From Helopsaltes ochotensis (Eukaryota > Chordata > Aves > Passeriformes > Locustellidae): a stretch of DNA of 64,000 nt. The notes under the pieces were generated by a model, which saw only the letters and a program-made list of their open reading frames with translations, was not told where the DNA came from and made no database searches. The stretch covers positions 1-64,000 of the forward strand of contig VXBM01001553.1 in the NCBI GenBank assembly GCA_013400155.1. The letters run 5' to 3'. Positions 35,901 to 50,900 of this stretch are shown here, piece by piece. Both the position numbers and the translations under genes were made by a program. The number at the start of each line of letters is the position of its first letter. The first letter of the stretch is position 1.

Positions 35901-38900
35901 ACCCAAGCTTATGTGGCTGGACTGTTTTCTTCTTGTGTGCACAGGTGTGAGAATTGCTCATTATCTCAGATCCTTCACAATTAGCTGCTGAAACATCTCA
36001 TCAGTGACTTGCTGAAAAGTTGCATCAGTAGCACAAGAGGTTGCAAGATCCTGCTTGAAGGGGTTCTTTCTTTCTTTAAAAAGTCAAGTAAAAAATTTAG
36101 GCCCGGAAAACCATTTCTTGCTTTCCCATCTCAGTGTGTCTCTGAGGGAACCAGCCTAAAGCCCAGTGCAGTTATCTCTATCACTGAGAGGAATTCAATC
36201 CTCACACTTGAAGGGCCCAATATAAAGGCTTCCACCCACAGGGTTTTAATAAGAAGCCAAGATAATGAGCTAAAAATATGAAGAGGCCACATCTGTGCAG
36301 ATTCAAATGGTGTATCACCTTTGCTCCCTTGAAGCTGTATTTACTCTAACAGCTGCTTTTTTGGGTTTTGCACAGTACTTGCAAAGGAGGCCACTGGAGC
36401 TGCATCTCTCTGCCCTGCTCTGGAAGTTGCCACATAGATGGAGGATTCCATATAACAACATTCGATAATAAGAGGTTCAATTTTCATGGCAACTGTCATT
36501 ATGTCTTAGCTAAGGTATGAGCAATTTCTCTTCTCACTCCTGAATCTCCTGAGTAGCACAAGACATTAAACTGTGCTGGAGCTTTATATGATTTAATTTA
36601 AATTAAATGGCACCAATCCAGCAAAGCACTTCAACACATGCTCAGTCTTAAACCCCATAAATTTTTGAATTTGCAATGGATTGCAAGTCAATTGCTGATG
36701 CTTAGCTTCAAAGTTCTGCAGCTTTGACATACTTGTACTTTTTTTAATGAAATAATTTTCTTAATGGATGTATTAGTATTGATTCAAGCATTTATTTTGA
36801 AGTTTTCTTCACGTGTGACTGTAAGAAGGAATTGGATGAGCCAAAATTTCTGCAAAAAGGTTGAATTATCTGTGAATACCTGCAAATGGGATCCACACAA
36901 ATGAGACCCTTGCTGATAGCAAGGAAAAAGAGTGCAAAGGAAAGTTAGTGAAATTATTGATTTTGGCAATGAAATAGTTTGCAGTTGGATATCCAATACC
37001 CCAGTTCTTTCATTACTCCTTCTTAGCCTTTCAGTGACATCTTTTTCTCTTCAAGCTCCCAGCCTGTAACATGCTAACAATGTCTGCACATACCTTTCTC
37101 ATGTCTTCTCAGAACACTGATGACACAGTTGTGGTGATTGGGGAGATCATTCAGTGTGGGACTTCAAGGACAATGACTTGCCTAAAGAATGTATTGGTCA
37201 CACTAGGAAGAACTGTGAGTAACTGTCTTTAATTAGAGATATGTAGGAGGTCACTTCTATTTTCCTTACATTCTTGTTTGGTGTCTGGACACTGAGTTAC
37301 ACTGACCCCAGAGGTGATGAGGTTTTGAAGAAACTACTCCTTGACGCTTAATGAAGCTTGTCAGGTTGCTCTTGTCTGTCTCTCATATGCATTCACTACT
37401 GTGGGCTTTTTTCTTTTTCCCTCCAGACTATAAAAATATGTTCCTGTGGAAATATCTACATGAACAATTTCATTGTGAAGCTGCCTGTAAGAAAAGGTAA
37501 TTCCCCTTCTTCACTCCTTTTACATAATAGCCTACATTTATTTGAAGAGGGATTCCTGCTCCTTTCTCTAAAAAGAACGTGATCCTACTCACTGTTAGGT
37601 GGATACTAGGTCTGGGACTCCCTGGGAATCCCTGTGTTACTGCATGCCCTGGCAAATGGAAGTTCCCGTTTACTCAGTTTTGTAAAGATTTGCAGGTACA
37701 TACAACATCTTTTTCTTTTTATTTTTCTTCTTTAGATGGCATCACCATCTTCAGACAATCTACGTTTTTCGTCAAAATCTTGAGCTCGGCTGGAGTGCAG
37801 ATCCGAGTGCAGATGAAACCTGTCATGCAGCTCTCCATAACAGTCGATCATTCTTTCCAGAATCGCACATCTGGTAGGACACCAGGCTAAACTGTTCAAT
37901 GTGCTGAAGAAACTCTCTGTGGTGTTTACTGTGTGCAAATGTTTTAGACTCCATCTGTTTCAACAGGCCTTCATCAGAGACATGTGAAATGCAGACTATG
38001 TTCTTGGTTTTGCCAACAATCTCCTGTTTACACCATTTAAGATTTTTGTGCTTCTGTTTCCTGTCTGTGCAATGGGATTATACCCTGTCCCTCCGACCCA
38101 TTTTGTTTTTCTTTTGCCATTTCCTTTATTTATAAGCCTTTGGGGAAGATGTTCTCTGTCTGCCAGTGTTTACTGAAGCACACCCTGTGCTATCACTAAG
38201 TGCTGCTGTAATGCTGGAAAATAACAAATACGCTCTAAACACAGGATCCTTTCTGATTTGTGGGAACATCAGGAAGTCTCTGGAGAAAAATGGGTTTCTC
38301 TCAGGCTAAGTCCATTACAGAACTAAGANNNNNNNNNNNNNNNNNNNNNNNNNNNNNNNNNNNNNNNNNNNNNNNNNNNNNNNNNNNNNNNNNNNNNNNN
38401 NNNNNNNNNNNGACTTCAGAACAGTCACTGGAGCTGTGGAAGATTCAGCTTCTGCTTTTGGTAACTCATGGAAAACTAGAGCCAGCTGTTTTGATGTTGA
38501 GGACAGCTTTGAAGATCCTTGTTCAAACAGTGTGGATAAAGGTACCGGGCTTTTCATCCTTGGCTTATCAGTGTGAAATAATTTTCACATGATGGGTAAT
38601 CAGAAAAGCTTTAGAAATCTCATAAACATCAAAACCCTCTGCCTTTGAGGCTATTACTAGAGAAAATATATTGTGTTTTGAAGATCTTTAAGAGGATAGC
38701 TTTGCTTTCAAAACAAAAAGACAGAACTACTGGAGAAAGAGCCAACACATTTGCTGATGACTTGAAAAGCACACACAGCATCAATGACAGCAATTTAGGT
38801 TTAAGGCAGAGCACACTTGGTTGCCAATATTTGGGCAAGTTCTTCATCCAGTGTAGCTTGTTACAGCTGTGCTGAAGTCCAGAGGAGGAGGTTATCAACA

Positions 38901-41900
38901 GTGCTAAGCAAGCATTGCACTGTACTACGTGTCCTGTCTGTTTTTTCACTGTGACTGGATTTGGACGTATGTATTATTTGGACTGACCTCTCCCAGGTAC
39001 TGCCACATGTAATTAAAGCTGCAGCTCATAGCCACACAGCTCACTGATTACTACATGCTTGATATTATTGCTTGACTATAAGGAATTGCCTGGCTGTAAA
39101 GAATTAAGAAAGTTTGATGAAAAACAGTGAAAATGGGGAGATTCTGTATCTGTTCTGCAAATCCAGCTGCAGTAATAATGTTAATACTTGGAAGGTGAAA
39201 CCTTTATTTTAGGAAGATGGCTGGTCATCCATCCAACTATGCTTATCCCTTAAACAAGTTAATGACCTGTATTTCCACCCATCATTATCTAAACACTTCA
39301 GGACATTCTAGTTCAATGTGATACCTGATAAGAATATTGATTCAGACAGTAATGTAGTTTAAGTGACTGTGGACAATGATATTTTTTTCCACTTCAGAAA
39401 AATTTGCCCAGCACTGGTGTGCTCTTCTGTCCAATACAAGCAGTGTGTTTGCTGCCTGCCATTCTGTTGTAGACCCTTCTGTGTACATCAAGGTAAGGCA
39501 CTGCTCCAAATGGGTGGTTTAATCTTGTCCAGAGACTAGAAGGTGGCCCCCATGAAGGTGGTCTGGCTAGGGGAGTGAAATAGGTTAGAGTACTGACTGG
39601 TCACAAAGAAGTTCACTGATAATGGTTAGAAAAATTATAAAATGAGAGTTTGTGCAAGATGGGCCTTTTTGGCTACAGCCCCATAAATAATTGATTGGCA
39701 TCACTGGCTTCTGTTGCATGACTCAGAAGCAAAATGAAAAAGATCAGTTCAAGATTTCAAAGTTTCAAAGAGTGGAACCTCTTCAGTCTTTGACTAGCAG
39801 AATCAGTGTTTCTGCCTGGAATTGAATTGAGAGTTTTACCAGCCTCGTGGATTCCCTCTGACTTGGTTCAAAATTCACATCTAGGGAGAGAATATGTATT
39901 TACATATGAGTTTATATCATCCCATTTATTACCTTTGAGTCTTGTTAGCTTGTTGTGTTCTTGTGTTTTGAATGCATGAAGCTGCCCATATGTTCTCTTG
40001 GTGTAAAGCTCTATAATGCTGCTGAGAAAGCTGCCTGAGCTAGAGAGTTGTCACATTTATGTAAATGGTAAAGAAGTTCCTGCAAAAACACAGAAAGTTC
40101 CTGCAGGCTGTGTGTGTGATACAAGTTACTGAGAAAATACCTGAGCCTGAAATTTTGCCTAGAATGTAATATGTCTTCAGGTACCTTTACAAATATGGCT
40201 TATGTGTTACCTCTCCCAGAAGAAAATATATATACTTCATGTATATACTTATATATAAACACATAAAATAGGATTTTGTAATTTTCAGTTAAGAAGTAAT
40301 AACCAGTTTCTTATAGATATGTATGTTACTCCTGCTGATCTCATCAGATTTTAAACCATGATTTGTGAAAAGTCTTTTCCACAACATCAGTAATGGCAGG
40401 ATGAGTCACTGTCTATCCAGTATGATCCTACTGGTCTAGTGTGACTAGCTGTATCTGTGTTCTTTTGTACAGCCTACGCAGTTAAAAGAACTCAAGCTTT
40501 AAATTCCAGCTATGCTTACGTAACTAATTCTTAAAATGTCATTACATATGACTGACTCTCTGTAAACCATCTTCTGTCATGCACCTGTCATGTCATTGGG
40601 TGCATCTCATCCGCTCACTAGATAGGTACACAAAGGCATCACTGTGCAATATTTTCAGATGATGTATTTTGACAGGTCCTAGATTGTACATCTTCATGGG
40701 AGGCTGGTACAGACATTTCTTAGTGCTTTAATGAACTATGAGTGCCTCTATCTTTTGTAATATTCATCTATTAGTGAGTGTTAGATGTAATGTCATTGCA
40801 GTTTCTGTAACTGATTTGCTATTTCTCAGGTTTGCATAGTATTTCATTAGCATACATTTTCTCTTAGAGAGATGAAGTTTCATTGGTAATAACACTTTTT
40901 AACAAAATATATTGGTTGACTGTTTTTTGAATTGCTACATGTTTTGCTGTTTCTTCTATGAGCTAGACATAATAATACCCACGGCCTTTTCTTCTGTCCT
41001 TTAGAAATGCATGTATGACACCTGTAATGCTGAGAAGAGTGAAGTTGCACTGTGCAGTGTGCTCTCTACTTACTCCAGAGACTGTGCTTCAGCAGGCGTG
41101 TCCCTGCAGGGCTGGAGGCAGGGTGTCTGTGGTATGTGTACTGAAATTCCTTACACGGGGATATGGGGGAACAGCTTCAGGACAGCCCCATTTGTGGCAG
41201 GCAGTGTCTTTTGTCTTTAGTCATTGAGTTAGAGAGCCTTTGAAAAACAGAACAAGCATTTATTCTGTAGAATTCAGTTTGTGACTGCTTCATGCTCTTA
41301 CAATGCATGTTCCTTAGGTGAATTCAGTACTCTGAGAAGCAAAATAGTACAAGGCATATTATTCAAATCAAAACAGAAGTAAGGGTTAGTTTTAGTTTAG
41401 GTTTAGTTAGAAATTAGGTTACTTTTGAACACATGGGTTTCCTCATGTATTTTAATTCCAATACCTCTTTTGCATTACATTCAGTCCTCTTGTCCCAGAC
41501 AATACAAATGACATCACTCTCATTACCCACATTTTTCCATGTTACAGTAAAATAGTAATGTTTTTTTAATAAATATATATTGGTGATATCTGAGAACGTG
41601 AAAATCTTTAAAAGCATTTTCAGCTCGGGATTACCTAAAAAATGAACAAAAGTTTTTTGGACATACACATTGTCACCAAATCCCGAGTGCAGAGTCCACA
41701 TATGTATGTATTTTCCTTTGGCACTGCCAGAATCTATTACAAGATGGCATAAAATCTGAGAATAAAACTCACAGTCTTGGATTCTGAATTTTGCTTCAAC
41801 ATTCCCATGCTGTCATTGATGGTCAGACAGTTCAAGTGAGATTTGCTTCTGTCGACATGAAAATAGATATATGGGTTTCTTGACTAATTGCACATCTGAA

Positions 41901-44900
41901 TAGACAACATAACAATGATTATGTTTTTGGAGCTTGATGCAGCTATGATCTATTTAATTGCTGACTTAGGGGCCAGCTGGGATACTTAATAGAGGCAAAC
42001 AATGTAACTGGTGAAATGCATTGTCAGAGGCATTTGAGACTGCGATAAGAACAATTTCACAAACCTGTGCTGAAATAATTCAAAGGAACACAGTGTAGTC
42101 CACAGTAAATTGTCCTAGAATCCTGCAGAGTTATGCACTAGACACAGACACTGTTTATTGAAAGCTTTGTTCCCAACATAGAATTACTGACATTTTTATG
42201 GCAAATCAAGACTGGTTCGCAGCATGAGTTTGGCTGAAATCTGTGTACTTAAGGCACAGTAGGTAATATTGACTCAAACATTACAGTAACCTTGAGAAAA
42301 ATGCTAATGGTTTAATCAGAACAATCATTTTAGGCCTTATTTAAGGAGGAATAATCTTTTGGGAACACGGCTGTGATAAGAGTAAGGTTGTTCATGACTC
42401 ACTGTTCATGAGTGAAAGACTAAATGGGCCACAACCTTCACTCTGTGTTCTGTCCCATTGTGGGGGTTAGAAAAACTGTTCCAGCTCCTGAACTCTGCCA
42501 AGCTGCAGGCCGCATCCGAGGCAGGTTGTATCCCAAGCAGATGTCTGCACTGCAGTCAGCAGAGTGTGTGAAACCAACAAATCCTGCTGATTAAACCCTG
42601 TTACACACTCTTCAGCAGAAGCATGAGCCATTACTGGAGTTGCTGGTTGCCCAGCAGATCACTGGGCTGAGCAGTCTTGGCACTGCATTTCTAGTGCTCC
42701 CTGGGCAAGCTAGCTTGAAGGTATCTTTGGTATGCTCATGTTCTCTGCACTCATGCCTCCAGCTGTGATTTGTCATCTTAGATGTGTGTCACTCCTGTGA
42801 CCATGAGCACGACAATCAAATAACCTTTCTCTTACCAGTCTCACTTTATCGAATGTGATCTTATTCCTCTAAGAAAATTTAAAGGCAGAAAATAAACACA
42901 TTATTTTATTGTATTAATAGCTAAGAATTGAGACAGATGTAAATTCACATTCAACATCTTTATTAATTTTTTTTTTTGGCCTATTTTGACTTACAAATAC
43001 CACTTGCTGTATCTTCAAAGAAAAAAAAGTAGGAGCATATGGCTTGCCTGACTTACACACAGGATACTGTGTTTGCTCCGGCTAGGACCAGAAAACCAAC
43101 TGGTTTATGGTGAAAGAGGTTTTGAATGTGTACACAAGCCTAGCACACTAACTAATCAAAAAAAGTGTGCCATGGTCATGGACTGGAAAACCATACAGAG
43201 CTTTATTTAAGCATGGAACCTATTGCTGATAAGTTCTTAGCATTGCTAATTAGCACAGGCACCCATGATCAACACCCGTGTACCTTCTAGTGCATCCGTG
43301 TATATCTGAAAAACAGCTGCAGGGTTAAATCTGCAGAATTAGAAAGAGGTCCAAGATGACAAGATCTCCAGTTCTCACTGAATTTCAAAGAAATCTGGAT
43401 GCCAGACTTTCTTGAAAAGTGCAGCCTTAATGTGGGTGATGTTTCCTGATAAAATTTAATGTCATCCCTATGGATCAGTGCTGCAGTTTTCATGGCAGAG
43501 CTTTGATGGTGGTGTATACTGTCAGCCTGTGAAAATAAACCAGCTTTTTTTACTGTCTTACAGGGTCAGTTGAGCTCTTTAGATTTTGGTATTTACCTTT
43601 TTGGTTCACCCAGAGATCTTAGAAACTGTTGTTTCTCATTTCTCCAGAGGGTGACAACAAGACATCTGTAAGAACTGAAACACCCTCTTCTTGGCAGCAT
43701 CAATCGATTGGCAGCGTTCCTTGTCACTGCCATTTAATGTCAAAATCTGTCTCTTACAAAATATGATCATCCCTTAAGTTATTCCGAGCCAAAGAAATCA
43801 TTAGTAAAGGTCAGAAAATAAAATTTTAACAAGTCAGAAGTTACCGGTTTCAGTTCTTGGCATAAGATAGGAAACTGTGGAAATTACAGAAATATACACC
43901 CTGCTGAGTATTTCAGTGTTCAGTGTCATATCGTTCAGGCCATGCAAGTAGATTCTCCCAGAACCCTGGGAGACAAGTTCTGGTAGTTTGATAAAAGCAC
44001 ATTTATGGCTACCGGCGTGCAGAAAGGCATGCTAAAGTCATGAGAAATGACTGTACGAAGAAGGCCATACATCCCTTTTATTTCTCTTGCAAAGATCCCT
44101 CTGAGGAGTGTCCTGAGACTATGGTTTATAACTATAGTGTGAAGTACTGTAACCAGTCTTGCCGCTCGCTGGACGAAGCTGACCCGCTGTGCAAGGTCCG
44201 GATCGCGCCCATGGAGGGCTGTGCTTGCCCTGAAGGCACCTACCTCAACGATGAGGAGCAATGTGTGGCCCCAGATGACTGCCCCTGCTACTACAAAGGC
44301 AAGATTGTTCAGCCTGGCAACTCCTTCCAAGAAGATAAACTCATGTGGTGAGTTGCTCTGATGAGGCAAAGGCTGCTCTGTGCTGGGGACATCAGGGCTC
44401 ATGGGGGAAGTCTCTGCTCCAATCCATGAATGGCATCATTTACAGTTAGGAATAATGGCAAATTTTTCTAGATTGTATCTTCCCCTGGCAGGAAGCGCAG
44501 CCACTGCAAATCAAGATCCCACATTCCTGCTAACAAACAAGAACCTGAAAACATGTTAAGTAGAACAATATTTGTGATCTAGCTCTTGCAGAGTTCATTG
44601 TTGTGTAAAAAATATCTACAAACAGTGGGAGCAAGTTTTCTAGAAGACAGAAGGCTTGGAGGAGTGTCAGGCTTTGAAATGAAAAAGCAAAGTGAAAACC
44701 ACCACACCATCCTGCAGACTATTTAAAAAATAAAAATGGTCCATGAAAAAAGCCTACCCAATTCTCAGGTTTTAAACTGATTTTTTTTTAGAAAAGAGAG
44801 TGAGAAACTGGGAGGAGGGGGGTATGGGGGGGAGGATACTAAAAACAGTGTAATTAATTTGCATCTGCATTGGAAAACAATTGTCATCATTCTCATTTTC

Positions 44901-47900
44901 AACTACCTTAGGGCAGCAATGGAAACAACTATCAGGGGAAGCCTTTTTTATTATCTTTAGATGTTTATCTGTTGTCTCTCTAGCTGTCTTCCAACTGAGG
45001 ATTCTAGACTATTTTGTAATCACATACTCATTTAGTAATTTAAGAGATCTCTTATTTAAGAAACTATTAGACTTATCTCATGAAGTGGAAAATGGGTGCT
45101 TAGAAAAAACTTGATTTAGGGAAAACACACAATAAACCAGTGGCAGATGAAGGAAGAGTATTTTAAGAGCTGGGTCTTTTAATCTTCCTTCTGGGGATGG
45201 TAATTCCTGTCTGTGAAACTGATAGCTGTAACAAATATTCATTTTGATAGGAATTTGTTATTTATGTGACAAGTGAAGCTTTGCAGTGCTTTCTCCCTAG
45301 TGAGGGAGAAAAGTGCAAAGACCTGATGTGTTTTGTTTTATGGAATCTCTTTAGCAAATGCATTCAAGGAAGATTAGACTGCATTGGAGAAACTGTCTTG
45401 GTAAAAGGTGAGATTTTGTTAAATAATGGCATTATGGAGTCAGGCGGTATTTATAATGTTTTTCTGTGTTATCTCTCACTTTCTCTAACATTTTAGTATT
45501 CTGCACATTTTTTCATTCTCCCTGAAATGTGTTAGTTATTGATAACATTTGTCTTTGTAAAATGTCACCAGATTTACTAGACTCCTTAGAAGATGAGAAT
45601 ATTTCCCAAAGCTTAGAGGTTATCTGCCTTCTCACTTCACTGTTACTGGGCAGAAGCAAAACTATTAGAAACTTTAAATGATAGACACCTGCTGCCCTCT
45701 GAAATCCTCTGGCTGGTTTTGCAATTGCTGATGGCATCCTTACTGCTCTCTCTAAATTACCTTCCTGACAAGTTTTCTCCCGCTGCAGATTGCCCAGCTC
45801 CTATGTATTACTTCAACTGCAGCTCTGCAGGGCCCGGAGCAACTGGATCAGAGTGTCAGAAAAGCTGCAAGACACAGGACATGCACTGTGTAAGGAGTTC
45901 ACCTCCCAGCAGGGGCACAGCACAGCAGGGCTGTGCATGTAGGATTGCCCTTCTCCAGCACCGATGGGAACATGCTATGTTGGGCACACACCAACTGCTT
46001 CACTGGTAAAACACCAGCTGTAGCTAACAATGTATCTGTGATACTTGTAGCATGATTTCCACTAGCTTGCAATTAAGGAGTTTTTTAAAAAATCCAAAAC
46101 TTTGGCTTTCAGAGCTAGCACACCTCTGCTGGTTCCCTGTTCTTTCTGTGCACTAACAAGTTGTCTTCTCCTGTATCTTCTACTGTGCAGTATGTCACAG
46201 AATGTGTCTCTGGCTGCATGTGTCCCGACGGACTGGTATTGGATGGCAGTGGAGGATGTATTCCCAAAGATCAATGCCCATGTGTTCATGGAGGACACTT
46301 CTATAAACCTGGGGAAACCATCAAAGTGGACTGCAACACATGGTACGTTATCCCAGGGAGTCTTGTTTTATAGCAAAGTTTGTTAGAATTCAGTCCATAG
46401 TGCACCCATGGGGCAGGGTGTGCTTTGAAGCCTTCCTCTTCATCATGAGAGCCGCTGGGCTGCTAGTGAAAATAAAAGGGGAAGTATTTCTCTGTGTCAT
46501 GCTCCATGAGCCTGCATTTGGGGAGAACAAGCACCAATATCTTCTGTCAAAAGATTTCCATCCTTTTCTGTTTCCTCACCAGTATCAGAAACACCAACCT
46601 TACCCTGGTTGATGGGGGGTTGCTCATTCAATAAGAGGAGATTGACACAATTGTGTGTGTTGGGCACAGCTGAACCCTGGAAAATGACTGAATTGAGTCA
46701 AAGAGGAATTGCAGTGGTCCTCCCTTGAGACTTGCAGTGCTTCCAGATGCATAGTTCTCAAGATAAATTAATACTCTAGTTGCTCAAATTTCTGATGCCA
46801 TAGATTTCACTGTTATTACTGATCATGGTGGGTAAAATGCTTTGAATCTTTATCCACTACTTAGCAAGGATGAAACTGTATAGTTCTACCAATTGGATGC
46901 ACAGAAAATAAGAGCTAGAAACATTTTGGTCTAATCACCATTGGTACAGGCAGTCAAGTTTAACATGTGAACTCAAAACCTGATAAGCTGTTGTTGCTAT
47001 CACAGAGTCATTAAGACATTTTATTGCAGTGAGGGCTTAGTTTTCTAATGAAAAGAGGAAAGAAAATGCAGTCTCTGCATCAGGGCTATAACAACTAAAT
47101 TTTCTGTCTACAGTCCTCCTGAACTAGAGGTGAGGTTTGTCAAGGTGTGGTGGGTTGGCTTTGGCTGGACATTAGATGGCCACCTAGCTGCTCTATCCCC
47201 ACCCTCCTCAGCAGGACAGTGAGAAAATAAGATGGTAAAAACTCATGGGTCAAAATAAAGATAGTTTAATAAAGCAAAAGCAATGGCTGTGTGCAGAAGA
47301 AAAGGAAAACAAAGTATTTATCCCCTACTTCCCATCAGCAGGTGATGTCCAGCCCACTTTCCAAGAAGTAGGCCTTCAGAAAAAAAAAAATCAAGATATA
47401 CCACTCTGCTGCCACCCCATTCTCCCATTCTCTTAGCTTTTATTGCTGAGCAGACATCACAGGGTTTTGAATATCCTTTTGGCCAGTTCAGGACAGCTTC
47501 CTTGTCTCTGTCCCCTCCCAAAAACTTATCAATGCCCCAGCCTACTGGTGATGGGGAGAATGCTCAGGAGACAGCACTGATGCTGTGGGAGTGCTCCTCA
47601 GCAGTAGCCAAAGCACTGGCGTGTTACCAACACCTCTGCAGCTGCCAATGCAAGGCACAGCACTATGAGGGCTGCTGAGGGAAAAAAATTCTCTCCATCT
47701 CAGCCAGACCCAAAGAAAGACAGAGATAATATTTGTTCACACCACTGTAACAGAACTACATGATCCCTCACAGATTAAAATTCAGAAATGGTTGAAATAT
47801 TCAGTTTTTCACCTTGAATTTGTTTCCTATACTCCCACCATCTGCTGCCAGGACTCAATTATTTAAAGTATATTTGAAGGAAATAATAGAATAAATGTGT

Positions 47901-50900
47901 CTGGGTAGTAAACATGAACTTTCTGATTGATATGGCATCTCATGGCATTATTTTAGAACACTTGAGAGGGCACTGCAAACAACAAACATTTTAATTATTC
48001 TGCCCCTGTTTGAGGTTAAGGAAAGCCCACGTTTCATGCAAACATTGTTTTCCTTTGCATTTTGCCTCCCAGCACCTGCAACAAAAGGCAGTGGAACTGC
48101 ACGGACAATCCCTGCAAGGGAACCTGCACTGTGTATGGAAATGGGCATTACATGAGCTTTGATGGGGAGGAGTTTGATTTCCTGGGAGACTGTGACTATA
48201 TCCTAGCTCAGGTATCAATTTATTTTCAATTTCCCATCCATATGCTTTTCACAGCCCACACTGTAGGCTTCAGTCCGGGTAATTAAAAGACATTTTCATG
48301 CAAAATAGCCAAACTGATAAGCAGAGCCTACTCCCTTCCTCTTGCACCTAGAGCTTATAGAGTGAGATTTTCCACATAAAACAAAGCACATTGACTCTCA
48401 GAAGTGACACAAGAGGGCACTGTGTGATCCCAAAAGATTAATGACTTGGTTGGACTGCCCTTTCCTGACGGCATTCCAGCAATTTCAAGGGAAAGGAATT
48501 GGTGTGGTGTTGAAAAGTATTTCCATCTGCCATCCAAGACTGACATTATTTTTGTTGTGACAGAAGCACGCAGAGGTTAACGTGTGAGCCTCATATATAA
48601 TAACTGCATGTAATGGGACAGCACTCAGTGAAACATTTTGTCATCCCCAAATTACAGTTGGTTTTGCTAATTTGAAGAAAAAATACTTTTACCTTTTTGG
48701 ACTGTTGCTATGACAAGTTCATTTTCCCCCTTAATTGTTCTTTTTGAAAATCCTGGTCAAATATGCATCTGCCACCAGACCATCTTCCACCAGATTCTTC
48801 CAAAATTCTCTAGTTTTAGTGAATAAAGAAGTCAGATCAGAGCGTCATTCATTTAGAGCTCTTGAAAATGCTTATGACTAGTCTAGTTGCCTGACAAGAT
48901 CTAACGGAATGTTATTTGGTTTTTTAAGGATTTTTGCCCTAATAACATGGATGCTGGCACCTTCCGGATTGTGATTCAGAACAACGCCTGTGGGAAGTCA
49001 CGCTCCATCTGCTCCCTAAAGATCACACTGATTTTTGAGGTTTGTCTAGAAATAGCTATAACCAAGGAGCTGTAGTCTTGATTTTGTAGTAATTACTGTA
49101 TCATTCTCTTATATTCCATCTCAGTTGCTGCTAAAGAATAGCTGTGGAAGTCAAACAGCCAGCAAGATAAGGGATGGAAGCTGGGAAAGGCTTAGGTATT
49201 TGATGTTAACAGGGATGGACCACTTCTGTGGATGAGGGGAAAGATGCAAGGAGTCAACAACACTCTATGTATGTGCATTTGCGTGTGTGTGTTTGCATTT
49301 GTGCAAACAGTAGGCTCTGTGCATCTGTGGCTCATTTATCTACCAAGACAGTGTGAAGACGACAGAAGAATAAGACAAAGAACGAGAGGCAGAGTGCCAG
49401 TGCTGTTGCACTAAGTTTTCTGTTTGATTTCCTTCCATGCAATGTATCTGTTCCTTTGCAGAGCAGTGAAATAAGGCTCTTGGAAGGAAGAATTCAGGAG
49501 ATAGCCACTGATCCAGGAGCTGAGAAAAATTACAAAGTGGACCTCAGAGGAGGTTATATTGTAATTGAAACAAATCAAGGGATGAACTTCATGTGGGACC
49601 AAAAGACTACTGTTGTTGTTCACGTGGCACCATCTTTCCAGGTAAGTAGGGGGTGGACTGGGAGTTATGATTTCAAACACAGAGTTATGCATCCAGAACT
49701 GGAGCCCAAGTTTGAAAAGCAGGGCTTGGAAACAAAGGCTTGGAAAAAGTTTGATTTAGTGGACAAGAAGAAGCAGCAGGCAAGCCATATTTTTTGTTTC
49801 ATTGCACTTTTCAGTCAGTATAAAACACTCCAGAATATTTGGGGCTAGAAGTATTGGTAACATATTAGTGTTTCTGTCACTTGAAATCCAACTATTTCTA
49901 AGCCATTTTTTGCTGTCTGTTTAGAAACTTGCACCTATTTTGCCTTTACAGGTTCTATAGTTTATTTCTGTCAAAGAGTGGGCTGCACTTAAAATAACCA
50001 AAGCATTTATTGTGCCTACACAAATTACACAGGGGAAAGTCTGTGGTCTTTGCGGGGACTTTGATGGCCGCTCAAGGAATGACTTCACAACCAGAGGGCA
50101 GTCCATGGAGATGAGCATCCAGGAGTTTGGGAATAGCTGGAAAATAACAAGCACCTGCTCAAATATAAACATGACAGACCTGTGTGCAGATCAGCCTTTT
50201 AAGTCTGCCCTGGGACAGAAGCACTGCAGCATCATTAAGAGTAACATCTTTGAAGCCTGTCACAGCAAGGTAGTCATGTTCTCTCGTCATCAATAGTTTC
50301 ACTCTAGATATTTGTTGCTGTTTTGCAGCACATTTGCAGCATATTTTTAGTGCTGAAGCTACTACGCAGTAGTACAAGGCTACCTCTCTCAAAACCTCAC
50401 TTCACAGCTATGCCTGTTAAATCCTGTTGCACAGTATCTAGGAAACAGCAGTGCCTGTTTTGAACAACTGAAGATAAAGAGGACAATAGTTGGCCACCAG
50501 AAGTAGAAGTTAGGTATCTGTAAAATCTAGAGATAAGTTAGTCTAGGTCTGTTTGTATGGTGATCCTTGGGAAGTTCATTCAAGTTATCTAAAGAGACTA
50601 ATTATTTGGTTTATTTGAGTCACAAATTGAATTTAAACAGAAACAAGGCTACTCTTCTTAATTAGAATGTCTATACAAAGCTTCAGTGTACTTTAATAAA
50701 CAATTTTAAAAACAAATTTGGCTTAATTTCCTTTGTTAGTTTATGTGGCAATGGTTAAAAAGCAAGAGACATGAAGTTTAGTGGAAATAAGATTTAGTGG
50801 AAATAGGATTTCCTTTCATGCCCACTTAATCACTGTCTCTCAGTTGAAGAGTGTGCACACACTGTGTAGGTGTGCTAAGCCAAAACAAGATAGTTCAGTC

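Noticed and set aside
40221..40270. AT-rich stretch with TATATATA-like motifs
   Set aside because: It lies inside an ovomucin intron and looks like ordinary simple sequence. No transcription start or gene follows it.
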